In this document: positions 1 to 5,614 of the stretch, piece after piece
Layout of the letters: each line of letters opens with the position of its first letter
How positions within the stretch are numbered: the first letter of the stretch is position 1
From: Spirochaetales bacterium
Lineage (GTDB): Bacteria > Spirochaetota > Spirochaetia > DTKZ01
DNA: 6,069 nt
Direction: 5' to 3'
NCBI GenBank assembly: GCA_031266855.1
Contig: JAISAF010000330.1
Coordinates: 1 to 6,069 of the forward strand
Notes under the pieces: model-generated
Told to the model about the DNA's origin: nothing
What the model saw: only the letters and a program-made list of their open reading frames with translations
Database searches by the model: none
Made by a program: the position numbers and the translations under genes

Positions 1-24
1 GCGAAACTGGTATATAGTGGGGGC

Positions 25-2946
25 ATGAAAGTTCCTCTGTATGTGCTGGATGGGTATAGTCTGATTTACCGTTCGTATTTCGCTTTTATTCGTAATCCCC
101 TGCGGAATGCCCAGGGGAAGAATACGTCGGCGATGTTTGGGTTTTTCCGGTCGCTGTTTGCTTTTTTTGTGGAGAAGAGGCCGGAATATTTCGCGATTGT
201 GCTTGATTCGAAGACGCCGACGTTCCGCCACGAGATGTATGGGGCGTATAAGATGACGCGGCAGAAGACGCCGGAGGATTTGAGGGAGCAGATTCCGGTT
301 ATTGAGGAGATTGCGGCGGCGTTGGGGATTCGCTCGATTCGTGTGAATGGTGTGGAGGCGGACGATATTATGGCGAGTTTCGCGAGGCGCTGCGGGGAGG
401 AGGGGAGGCCGTGCTATATCATTTCGGGGGATAAGGACCTTTTGCAAATGGTTGGGGGGCTGGTGAAGGTGCTGCGGCCTGAGAAGGGCGCTTTTGTTGA
501 GACGGGCAGGGAGGAGGTTTTTTCGGGGTGGGGCGTTTATCCTGAGCAGATTATCGATTATCTTTCGCTGGTGGGGGACGCTTCGGATAATGTTCCGGGG
601 GCGAAGGGTATTGGGGAGAAGACCGCGGCGGCGCTGCTTGCTCAGTTTGGGAGCGTGGAGTCTTTGTATGAGCGGCTTGACGAGGTAAAGAGCGAGTCCT
701 GGCGGAAGAAGCTGGAGGAGGCGCGCGAATCGGTGCGTTTGAGTAAAGAGCTTGTTACTTTGAAGACCGATGTGGCTTTGGATGATGAGCTTCCGGGGCT
801 GGAAGCTTTTGACGCGGCGGCGGCGGAGCCGGTTTTTTTGCGCGAGGGGATGCGGAATCTGGCGGTGGAGGCGAAAAAAATCCAGGGCTTTGGGGCGAAG
901 AAAAAAAAGGGGGAACGGACGGGCCCGCGATCCGGGGCGCGGTCCGGGGAGGCGCGCGGGGAAGTTCCGGCGGAGCTTTCCCTGGAAGTTCCCGCGGGGC
1001 GTTCTATGGAACCTGCGGAACCCACGGAGGAATCCGCGGAACCTTCGGCGCCTTCTCAGGAAGTTTCCGCGGGGCTTTCGGCGGGAGTTTCTACGGAATT
1101 TTCCACGGGACTTTCCACAGGGCTTTCCACTGGACTTGCTCCGAAAGTTGCCCCTGCCGCGAAGGCGGGCGTTTACGAAACGGTAAACACTCTTGAGGAG
1201 CTTGACGCGTGGATAGAGAAGGCGCTCGCGGCAAAAGTATTCGCTTTTGATACGGAGACAACGGATATCGATCCTTTGTACGCGCAGCTTGTGGGGTTTT
1301 CCCTGAGTGTGGAAAGCGGGAGGGCCTGTTATGTGCCGGTGAAGGCTCCATTCGGCGGGGGTCTGGGTTTGAAGGATACGCTGCCGCGCCTGAAAAAACT
1401 GCTGGAGAATCCACAGAGCTTTATTGTGGGGCAAAACATAAAGTTCGATTACAAAATCCTTCGCTGTCTTGGAATCAGTTTTGCGCCGGGTTTTGATACG
1501 ATGATCGCGGCGTGGATACTCAATGCCGACGCGGGAAGCTACAACATGGACAGGCTTGCCGAAGTATACCTCGGCTACCAGACGATTCATTACGCCGATG
1601 TTGTACCAAAGGGAGAGACTTTTGATGTTGTTACCATCGAAACGGCGACCCGCTACGCGGCGGAGGACGCGGATGTTACGTTCCGGCTGTACGAGCTGTT
1701 CGCGGATATGCTGAAAAAACGCGGGCTGGAAAAGCTGTTTTTTGAACTGGAGATGCCTTTGGTACGTGTCCTGGCGGAGATGGAGTTGGAAGGGATACGC
1801 CTTGATCCGGCTGTTCTTGAAACCTATGGGCAGGAGCTTGAAAAGGACCTCGCGGCAATCGAGGAGGAGATTTACCAGCTTGTCGGCAGGCAGTTCAACA
1901 TCAATTCCACGAAACAGCTCCAGGAAATTCTTTTTGTTGATAGAAAACTCAAGCCCACGAAGAAAACGAAAACAGGATATTCCACCGATACCTCGGTGCT
2001 GGAGGAGCTTGCCGCCGAGGATCCTGTACCGGAAAAGATTCTCCGGCACAGGAGTTTCGCGAAACTTAAATCCACCTACGTTGACTCCCTGCCGAAGCTG
2101 ATTAATAAAAAAACCGGCAGGATTCATACGAACTTTCACCAGACCGGAACCGCGACCGGCAGGTTGTCCAGTAAGGATCCGAATTTGCAGAACATTCCTA
2201 TCAAGGAGGCCGAAGGCAGGCGCATCAGGACCGCTTTCATTCCGGCAAAAGGAAAAGTCTTTCTTTCCGCCGATTATTCGCAGATTGAGCTTGCCATCCT
2301 GGCGCATTTATCCGGCGATCCGCGGCTGTGCGCGGCTTTCATTGAAGGTACGGATGTTCACCGGGCGACGGCTTCCCTTATTTTCGCTGTCGACGCGCGG
2401 GAAGTTACGCCGCCGCAGCGGCGCGTTGCCAAAATTATTAACTTCGGCGTTATGTACGGCATGAGCGCTTTCCGCCTGGCGCGGGAACTGGGGATAAGCC
2501 GGCACGAGGCAAGCAGTTTTATCGAGTCCTATTTTGACCGTTACAGTAAAATCCGGGAGTTTATCAGCGAAACGGTTGCCGGGGCCGAGGCAACAGGCGG
2601 GGTAAAGACCATCCTCGGCAGGGAGCGTCCCGTTCCCGCTATTAATAGCCGCAACAAAACTGAAAAAATGGGGGCCGAGCGCGTCGCGGTGAATACGCCT
2701 ATTCAGGGAAGCGCGGCGGATATTGTTAAACTTGCAATGCTGCGCATAGACTCCCGCCTGAAAGAGAAAAAACTCGCTTCCCGCCTTATCCTCCAGGTTC
2801 ACGACGAACTTATTTTTGAGGTTCCTAAGGCCGAAACCGCTGTCATGGAAGATCTGGTTCGCACGGAGATGGAAGGCGCCTTCCGGCTGAATGTTCCCCT
2901 GCGGGTCAGTATCGAAACCGGCGGGAGCTGGGGGGAGATGCACTAG
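25..2946 (+). CDS. polA: DNA polymerase I (5'-3' exonuclease, 3'-5' proofreading exonuclease and polymerase)
   Basis: Family A DNA polymerase that fills gaps and removes RNA primers during replication and repair. The 5'-3' exonuclease spans about residues 1-290: D9 in LDGYSLIYRSYF, the EADD motif (D113, D114), SGDKD (D136, D138) and DASDNVPG (D185, D188). A repetitive linker covers about 290-384. The proofreading domain (about 385-575) keeps D409 and E411 (DTETT), D475 (NIKFD), Y544 and D548, so it should be active. The polymerase domain has R713 (TGRLSS), motif A D750-YSQIEL with E755, motif B R799/K803/F807/Y811, and motif C H926-D927-E928. Length is 973 residues against 928 in E. coli; the linker explains the excess. 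The ATG at 25 fits the usual family N-terminus, although the frame is open to the window edge and the upstream G-run is a poor Shine-Dalgarno match. Position 757 in motif A is Ala where E. coli and Taq have Arg. The first 1.1 kb is strongly G-rich over C; the rest is not. Confidence 0.98.
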   Translation: MKVPLYVLDGYSLIYRSYFAFIRNPLRNAQGKNTSAMFGFFRSLFAFFVEKRPEYFAIVLDSKTPTFRHEMYGAYKMTRQKTPEDLREQIPVIEEIAAALGIRSIRVNGVEADDIMASFARRCGEEGRPCYIISGDKDLLQMVGGLVKVLRPEKGAFVETGREEVFSGWGVYPEQIIDYLSLVGDASDNVPGAKGIGEKTAAALLAQFGSVESLYERLDEVKSESWRKKLEEARESVRLSKELVTLKTDVALDDELPGLEAFDAAAAEPVFLREGMRNLAVEAKKIQGFGAKKKKGERTGPRSGARSGEARGEVPAELSLEVPAGRSMEPAEPTEESAEPSAPSQEVSAGLSAGVSTEFSTGLSTGLSTGLAPKVAPAAKAGVYETVNTLEELDAWIEKALAAKVFAFDTETTDIDPLYAQLVGFSLSVESGRACYVPVKAPFGGGLGLKDTLPRLKKLLENPQSFIVGQNIKFDYKILRCLGISFAPGFDTMIAAWILNADAGSYNMDRLAEVYLGYQTIHYADVVPKGETFDVVTIETATRYAAEDADVTFRLYELFADMLKKRGLEKLFFELEMPLVRVLAEMELEGIRLDPAVLETYGQELEKDLAAIEEEIYQLVGRQFNINSTKQLQEILFVDRKLKPTKKTKTGYSTDTSVLEELAAEDPVPEKILRHRSFAKLKSTYVDSLPKLINKKTGRIHTNFHQTGTATGRLSSKDPNLQNIPIKEAEGRRIRTAFIPAKGKVFLSADYSQIELAILAHLSGDPRLCAAFIEGTDVHRATASLIFAVDAREVTPPQRRVAKIINFGVMYGMSAFRLARELGISRHEASSFIESYFDRYSKIREFISETVAGAEATGGVKTILGRERPVPAINSRNKTEKMGAERVAVNTPIQGSAADIVKLAMLRIDSRLKEKKLASRLILQVHDELIFEVPKAETAVMEDLVRTEMEGAFRLNVPLRVSIETGGSWGEMH
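958..1152 (+). repeat. Imperfect 12-base in-frame tandem repeat in the polA linker
   Basis: About 16 degenerate copies of a 12-base unit (roughly RYGGRANTTTCC) encode residues 312-376 of PolA. The clearest run is seven abutting units from 1069 to 1152, giving AGLS, AGVS, TEFS, TGLS, TGLS, TGLA, PKVA. A block at 1018-1056 is out of register by three bases but still in frame. Because the unit is four codons, gain or loss of copies would keep the reading frame. The tract lies between the two exonuclease domains, preceded by a basic stretch (KKKKGER), so it probably encodes a flexible tether with no catalytic role. Confidence 0.9.
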
Positions 2947-3557
2947 TGATTCTGGGTTTATGCGGAAAATACTGTTCGGGGAAAAGCGAAGCGGCCCGGA
3001 TACTCGGCGAAGAAGGCTTTCACATTATCGATGTGGACGCCCTGGGCCACGAGGTTCTTGAGGAACACGCGCGGGAAGTGGCCGCTGTTTTCGGAGAACA
3101 AATCCTGTCCGCGCAAGGCGCGGCAGGGGGCACAGGAGACAGGGGCACAGTAAACAGAAGAAAACTGGGCCGCGTGGTTTTCGCCGATTCCGCGAAACTG
3201 AAAAAACTGGAAGCGATTGTTCATCCCCGTGTCGCGGAAAAAGCGGTGAAACTTCTTGAAGAAGCGCGCAGAGGCGGGAATCCCACTGTTATCCACGCCG
3301 CCCTTCTTTTTACCGGAGGGCTGGACAGGCTGTGCGACCATATCATCATTATAAAGGCTCCTCTCCTGGACAGGATTAACCGGGGGCTAAGCCGCGACAG
3401 CCTTGGAATTACGGCGGTCTTTCGCCGGATATGGAAACAACGCTCACTCATCCCTCAATCTTCCTCTCTGCCTGCCGATACTATAACAGTGAAGAACTCA
3501 GGAAGCCGCAGGGAACTGCGCGAAGCGGTTCTGGAAGCGGTATCGCGGCTTACCTGA
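2946..3557 (+). CDS. coaE: Dephospho-CoA kinase
   Basis: Phosphorylates the 3'-hydroxyl of dephospho-CoA with ATP, the last step of coenzyme A synthesis, in the cytoplasm. At 203 residues it has the normal length. The P-loop is GKYCSGKS (residues 7-14), followed by IIDVDALGHEVL (D29, D31), which matches the substrate-binding DxD region of CoaE. Next come NRRKLGRVVF and a KKLEAIVHPRV segment typical of the family, a LID-like region RINRGLSRD, and the C-terminal ADTITVKNSGS element. The start is GTG at 2946, sharing its G with the polA stop (TAGTG); this suggests translational coupling, and no in-frame ATG fits upstream of the P-loop. Oddities: Cys in the P-loop, AALLF in place of the more usual PLLFE, and a five-residue tandem duplication (62-71) just before the conserved NRRKL element. 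Confidence 0.95.
   Translation: MILGLCGKYCSGKSEAARILGEEGFHIIDVDALGHEVLEEHAREVAAVFGEQILSAQGAAGGTGDRGTVNRRKLGRVVFADSAKLKKLEAIVHPRVAEKAVKLLEEARRGGNPTVIHAALLFTGGLDRLCDHIIIIKAPLLDRINRGLSRDSLGITAVFRRIWKQRSLIPQSSSLPADTITVKNSGSRRELREAVLEAVSRLT
3127..3156 (+). repeat. 15-base tandem duplication inside coaE
   Basis: Two abutting 15-base copies, GGGGCACAGGAGACA (3127-3141) and GGGGCACAGTAAACA (3142-3156), match at 13 of 15 positions. In the coaE frame they give GTGDR followed by GTVNR (residues 62-71). The second copy is the one that fits the conserved CoaE element ending in NR before the KL, so the first copy is probably the extra one. Five codons were added without a frameshift. Confidence 0.8.
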
Positions 3558-3575
3558 CGATGAGCAAGATGGACA

Positions 3576-3597
3576 TAAGGTGGGAGTAAGGTGGAAT
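3576..3597 (+). promoter_or_regulatory. Duplicated ribosome binding site before the SPOR gene
   Basis: TAAGGTGGGAG (3576-3586) is followed directly by TAAGGTGGAAT (3587-3597), 9 of 11 identical. Each holds an AAGGTGG Shine-Dalgarno-like core. The second core ends eight bases before the ATG at 3603, a normal spacing; the first is too far away to serve that ATG. A weaker third copy (AAGATGG) lies just upstream. The second core supports the chosen SPOR start. Confidence 0.6.
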
Positions 3598-3602
3598 AAA
3601 GT

Positions 3603-4301
3603 ATGGAACAGAATAAGACGCTTTTAATCATTGTTTCCGTCGCCCTTTTTCTGGCGACTATTTTGAGTATCGGGCTCTGGTGTTTTTATCCCCGCGAGGA
3701 TGTGGCGGGCAGTCCCGATACCGATCCGCACAGCGCGGCGCTGGTATCCGATGACCCCATTGAATGGGTTCGCCGCAATGAAATCCCGGCGCTTACCCCC
3801 CAGCCTGAAGGAATTTCACCCAAAGAAGACCTTATCATCGTCTACGGCGAAGATCCCGGACCGGCCGCCGCCCCGCCCCCGCCTGCGGTGGCGCCCCCCA
3901 GCCCTTATCCACCCGCCGCGCCCCAGCTTGTCCCGCCGCCCCCTTCCAGAAAGGAAGCGCCCGCCGCGTCCGCCCCGCCTGAAAAACCACGGGTACGGGT
4001 TCCCGCGCCTCCCGCCGCCGCTCCCCCCGTAGCCTACACCGCGCGGGGCAGGGAGTTTTCCATACAGGTCGGCGCCTTTTCCAGCCGCGACCGCGCGGAA
4101 GAACTGAACGAGGTTTTGAAGGAGAAAGGGCTTATGGGCCAGGTCGTCTATGCGGACGGGCCAAAACTGTACCGTCTGCGTATCGGCCCCTATACCAACA
4201 AGGACGAAGCCGAAAAATTCCTCGGCTGGGTGCGTACCATGAACGGCTTTGAAAGCAGCATGATCTTCGAACGCAACGCGGTACGCGCAACAGCCAACTG
4301 A
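3603..4301 (+). CDS. Membrane-anchored SPOR-domain protein
   Basis: Predicted single-pass envelope protein of 232 residues. One hydrophobic helix at about residues 5-28 (LLIIVSVALFLATILSIGLW) follows a short N-terminus and should place the bulk in the periplasm. Residues 80-148 are very rich in Pro and Ala and probably form an extended spacer. The C-terminal SPOR domain begins at E151 (FSIQVGAFSSRDRAEELNEVL) and runs to about 226, including the YRLRIGPYTNKDEAEKFL segment. SPOR domains bind peptidoglycan lacking stem peptides, often at division sites; binding here is inferred from the family. The gene follows coaE by 45 bases in the same direction and may share its transcript. It resembles FtsN or DedD in layout only; no catalytic domain is visible, so I give no gene symbol. 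Confidence 0.9.
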   Translation: MEQNKTLLIIVSVALFLATILSIGLWCFYPREDVAGSPDTDPHSAALVSDDPIEWVRRNEIPALTPQPEGISPKEDLIIVYGEDPGPAAAPPPPAVAPPSPYPPAAPQLVPPPPSRKEAPAASAPPEKPRVRVPAPPAAAPPVAYTARGREFSIQVGAFSSRDRAEELNEVLKEKGLMGQVVYADGPKLYRLRIGPYTNKDEAEKFLGWVRTMNGFESSMIFERNAVRATAN

Positions 4302-4327
4302 CCCGCAATTTTGGGAATGGCTATCGC

Positions 4328-4457
4328 AAAAAAATTACCGCGAAGCCGAAGACGGGCAAGGACGAAGACGGGTAAGGGCGAAGAAGTAAAGAGAGGAAGG
4401 AAAAGAAATCTTAAAGACCGCCTTCCGCGCTTCTTTAGACTTCTCCGGCTTCGCGGT
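4328..4457 (-). terminator. Long hairpin with T-run, probable terminator of the hemerythrin gene
   Basis: ACCGCGAAGCCG (4337-4348) pairs perfectly with CGGCTTCGCGGT (4446-4457). Further pairing joins 4383-4387 with 4439-4443, 4388-4392 with 4432-4436, and 4395-4400 with 4421-4426. Read on the minus strand, the hairpin begins about 60 bases after the hemerythrin stop and is followed after two A by seven T (4334-4328), the arrangement of an intrinsic terminator. The plus-strand exit is an A-run instead, so the SPOR transcript gains no U-tract here. The stem is much longer than a standard terminator, which lowers confidence. Confidence 0.55.
4347..4394 (+). repeat. 16-base tandem repeat within one arm of the hairpin
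   Basis: CGAAGACGGGCAAGGA (4347-4362) is followed by CGAAGACGGGTAAGGG (4363-4378), 14 of 16 identical, and by a diverged partial copy starting CGAAGA at 4379. The units occupy the left arm of the hairpin at 4337-4457 and have no partner in the right arm, so they would bulge out. It looks like a local slippage expansion. Confidence 0.75.
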
Positions 4458-4518
4458 TAAAAAATCCGCGAGTCAGGTTCAGACTATTCCCGCGCGTATT
4501 CCCACCAGGAAAAAGCGC

Positions 4519-4953
4519 CTAACCCGCCACGACGATCTGATCAGCGATAGGTATAAAGAACGGAGAAAATTTCTTATCCGACACAGCAATGTGATTCAAA
4601 AGCCAGTTCTTAAGAAACAAAGCAAAATCCATAGGCTGTGTCTTATTCTGCTCAAACAGCCGAACCTGACGCAAAACCTCCGCCACAAAACTCTCGTGCT
4701 CCCTCTTATGCGGCTCGTAATCAGGATAGCTCACCAGCACCATATATTTTTCTTCCGTAGCAAAATGAATCTTCGCGTAGTTAGTCGCGCTCTGGATAGT
4801 CTGCATAAAAGACACCAGCCCCGTCCCGCCCCGCTCGCAACCCTCGAACAGCACATTAGTCATTCGCACCAGCTCTTTATGCTGCTCGTCAATAAGCGGA
4901 ACACCCACCGAAAACGAATCATCCCAATAAACAAACGGACTTTTTTCAAGCAT
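4519..4953 (-). CDS. Bacteriohemerythrin (single-domain diiron oxygen-binding protein)
   Basis: Soluble four-helix hemerythrin that binds O2 at a non-heme diiron site; in bacteria such proteins serve oxygen sensing, storage or delivery. From the ATG at 4953 it is 144 residues, the usual size. All seven expected ligands are present: H25 (IDEQH), H63 and E67 (HFATEE), H82 and H86 (HKREH), H121 and D126 (NHIAVSD). The N-terminal WDDSFSVGVPLIDEQH is typical of the family. The frame stays open upstream to 5151, but that extension is basic, unlike hemerythrin, and crosses the promoter and hairpins. GAGGGCGG directly before the ATG serves as ribosome binding site. It is transcribed toward the SPOR gene and stands alone. 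No sensor or methyl-accepting domain is fused to it, so whether it acts as sensor or carrier cannot be told. Confidence 0.95.
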   Translation of the reverse strand: MLEKSPFVYWDDSFSVGVPLIDEQHKELVRMTNVLFEGCERGGTGLVSFMQTIQSATNYAKIHFATEEKYMVLVSYPDYEPHKREHESFVAEVLRQVRLFEQNKTQPMDFALFLKNWLLNHIAVSDKKFSPFFIPIADQIVVAG

Positions 4954-4979
4954 ACCGCCCTCAAAACATTCTAAAATAT

Positions 4980-5007
4980 AATATAGAATCCTATACCCCT
5001 TTCTCAA
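4980..5007 (-). promoter_or_regulatory. Sigma70-type promoter of the hemerythrin gene
   Basis: On the minus strand TTGAGA (5007-5002) is followed after 16 bases by TATATT (4985-4980), each one mismatch from consensus. The predicted transcript would start near 4973, about 20 bases before the ATG at 4953, leaving room for the GAGGGCGG ribosome binding site. Its position inside the longer open frame is the main argument against the upstream start. Confidence 0.65.
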
Positions 5008-5057
5008 AAAACACAAGAGTTTTTGGGCGCATTTCCGGCGCTTGAGCGCCGGAAACC

Positions 5058-5123
5058 GGGCTTTCCGCTCCAAGTCCTCGGATTTGCTTATGCAAATCCT
5101 GTGGGCTTTCCGCTGCAATCCCT
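5058..5123 (+). repeat. Diverged 21-base direct repeat within the hairpin array
   Basis: Positions 5058-5078 and 5103-5123 match at 18 of 21 bases, both beginning GGGCTTTCCGCT. They fill the spacers before and after the hairpin at 5080-5099, so the array has a repeating spacer as well as hairpins. The unit start-to-start distance is 45 bases. Confidence 0.75.
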
Positions 5124-5188
5124 TGCGCCGCCCAGCGGCAAACACCCGCAAAATCGCTACGCGATTTTGCGGGCCGTCACCCCACCGT

Positions 5189-5389
5189 GCACAGCGCGTT
5201 ATGCGCTGTACATGTCTATATCACCACCGGCTGCCGGGTGGCAGCTTGAGAATCAGCCCCCGGAAATTGCCCCTGGCAATTTCCGGGGCAGCTAATTGCC
5301 TTTGGCAATTAGCTGCGCGCAACCCGCCGGTCGCAATTTTGTTGGGACAAAATTGCGTGGTCTGCCACCAGGCACAGCGCGTTACGCGC
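5189..5389 (+). repeat. Repeated 18-base palindrome-bearing unit
   Basis: GCACAGCGCGTTATGCGC (5189-5206) recurs as GCACAGCGCGTTACGCGC (5372-5389), 17 of 18 identical. Each holds a GCGC-based hairpin, and the copies bracket the longest-stemmed hairpins of the array. They could mark the ends of a module about 200 bases long. Confidence 0.65.
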
Positions 5390-5432
5390 ATTGAAGGTTT
5401 TCCCCTTTTTATATACCGCTTAAAAATAACAC

Positions 5433-5461
5433 TTGAAAATCCTGCTAATGTATGATATATA
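5433..5461 (+). promoter_or_regulatory. Near-consensus sigma70-type promoter
   Basis: TTGAAA (5433-5438) and TATATA (5456-5461) are separated by exactly 17 bases in an AT-rich stretch. Transcription would start near 5468 and run to the small open frame at 5506. An 8-base inverted repeat, TAACACTT (5427-5434) and AAGTGTTA (5479-5486), brackets the promoter and could be an operator or chance. Confidence 0.6.
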
Positions 5462-5505
5462 GTTATACAAATTTAAGAAAGTGTTACAAAAAGGATGTGG
5501 TAAAA

Positions 5506-5574
5506 ATGAAAGCTGGTCTAAAAACGGTTGTATATTCAAACCTGATCAGTGAATTCTTGAACGAAACCACTTAA
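5506..5574 (+). CDS. Possible 22-residue small protein or leader peptide
   Basis: The frame ATG (5506) to TAA (5572-5574) encodes MKAGLKTVVYSNLISEFLNE followed by TT. I do not recognise the peptide. In its favour: an AAGGA ribosome binding site at 5491-5495, ten bases before the ATG, and a good promoter about 45 bases upstream. The peptide is mildly amphipathic without a clear signal or membrane segment. It ends 19 bases before the C tract. It could be a leader peptide for what follows, the start of a gene cut off by rearrangement, or a chance frame. The bracketing inverted repeat AAAACGGT (5521-5528) and ACCGTTTT (5580-5587) may fold over it. Confidence 0.35.
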   Translation: MKAGLKTVVYSNLISEFLNETT

Positions 5575-5593
5575 ACTATACCGTTTTACGTTG

Positions 5594-5614
5594 CCCCCCC
5601 CCCCCCCCCCCCCC
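5594..5614 (+). repeat. Homopolymeric tract of 21 C
   Basis: Twenty-one consecutive C lie between the small open frame and the receiver remnant. Runs this long are prone to slipped-strand change. In Treponema pallidum, poly-G/C tracts near promoters of tpr genes and some others vary in length and alter expression. Here the tract is downstream of the promoter at 5433-5461, so it would sit in the transcript and not in the promoter spacer. The exact length is the least trustworthy part of the sequence, since homopolymers are often miscalled. Confidence 0.9.

Larger units (their letters stand above)
5032..5389. repeat. Dense array of about ten small hairpins
   Basis: Consecutive inverted repeats, arm lengths in parentheses: 5032-5055 (10, loop TTGA), 5080-5099 (8), 5127-5139 (5), 5145-5173 (13, loop TAC), 5191-5209 (7), 5230-5245 (6), 5258-5288 (14, loop CCT), 5288-5316 (13, loop TTT), 5332-5357 (11, loop TGGG), 5363-5374 (4), 5377-5389 (5). 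Arms are perfect but differ in sequence, though several share AATTGC/GCAATT cores. Loops are three to five bases. No long gene is credible across it. It fills the gap between two divergent promoters, so most of it may not be transcribed. It resembles a mosaic of REP-like palindromic elements; I cannot assign it to a named family. Confidence 0.85.

Noticed and set aside
2308..2943. Open frame of 211 codons on the minus strand opposite the polA polymerase domain
   Set aside because: It lies wholly within a well-conserved gene on the other strand, resembles no family, and is explained by GC-rich codon use.
4446..4470. Intrinsic terminator for the SPOR gene on the plus strand
   Set aside because: The hairpin is followed by an A-run, not T, on that strand; any plus-strand termination here would need another mechanism.
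4954..5151. 66-residue N-terminal extension of the hemerythrin from a TTG at 5151
   Set aside because: It would start inside a 13-bp hairpin stem and contain the promoter; the ATG at 4953 has a ribosome binding site and gives the standard family length.
5032..5389. CRISPR array
   Set aside because: There is no constant repeat with regular spacers; the palindromes differ from each other in sequence and length and no cas gene is nearby.
5180..5389. Integron attC recombination sites, which occur in some Treponema
   Set aside because: The GTT-containing palindromes do not match the GTTRRRY and RYYYAAC core sites, and no cassette gene or integrase is present.
5042..5455. Open frame of 137 codons crossing the hairpin array on the plus strand
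   Set aside because: Its sequence is just translated palindromes with no domain, and no ribosome binding site was seen.
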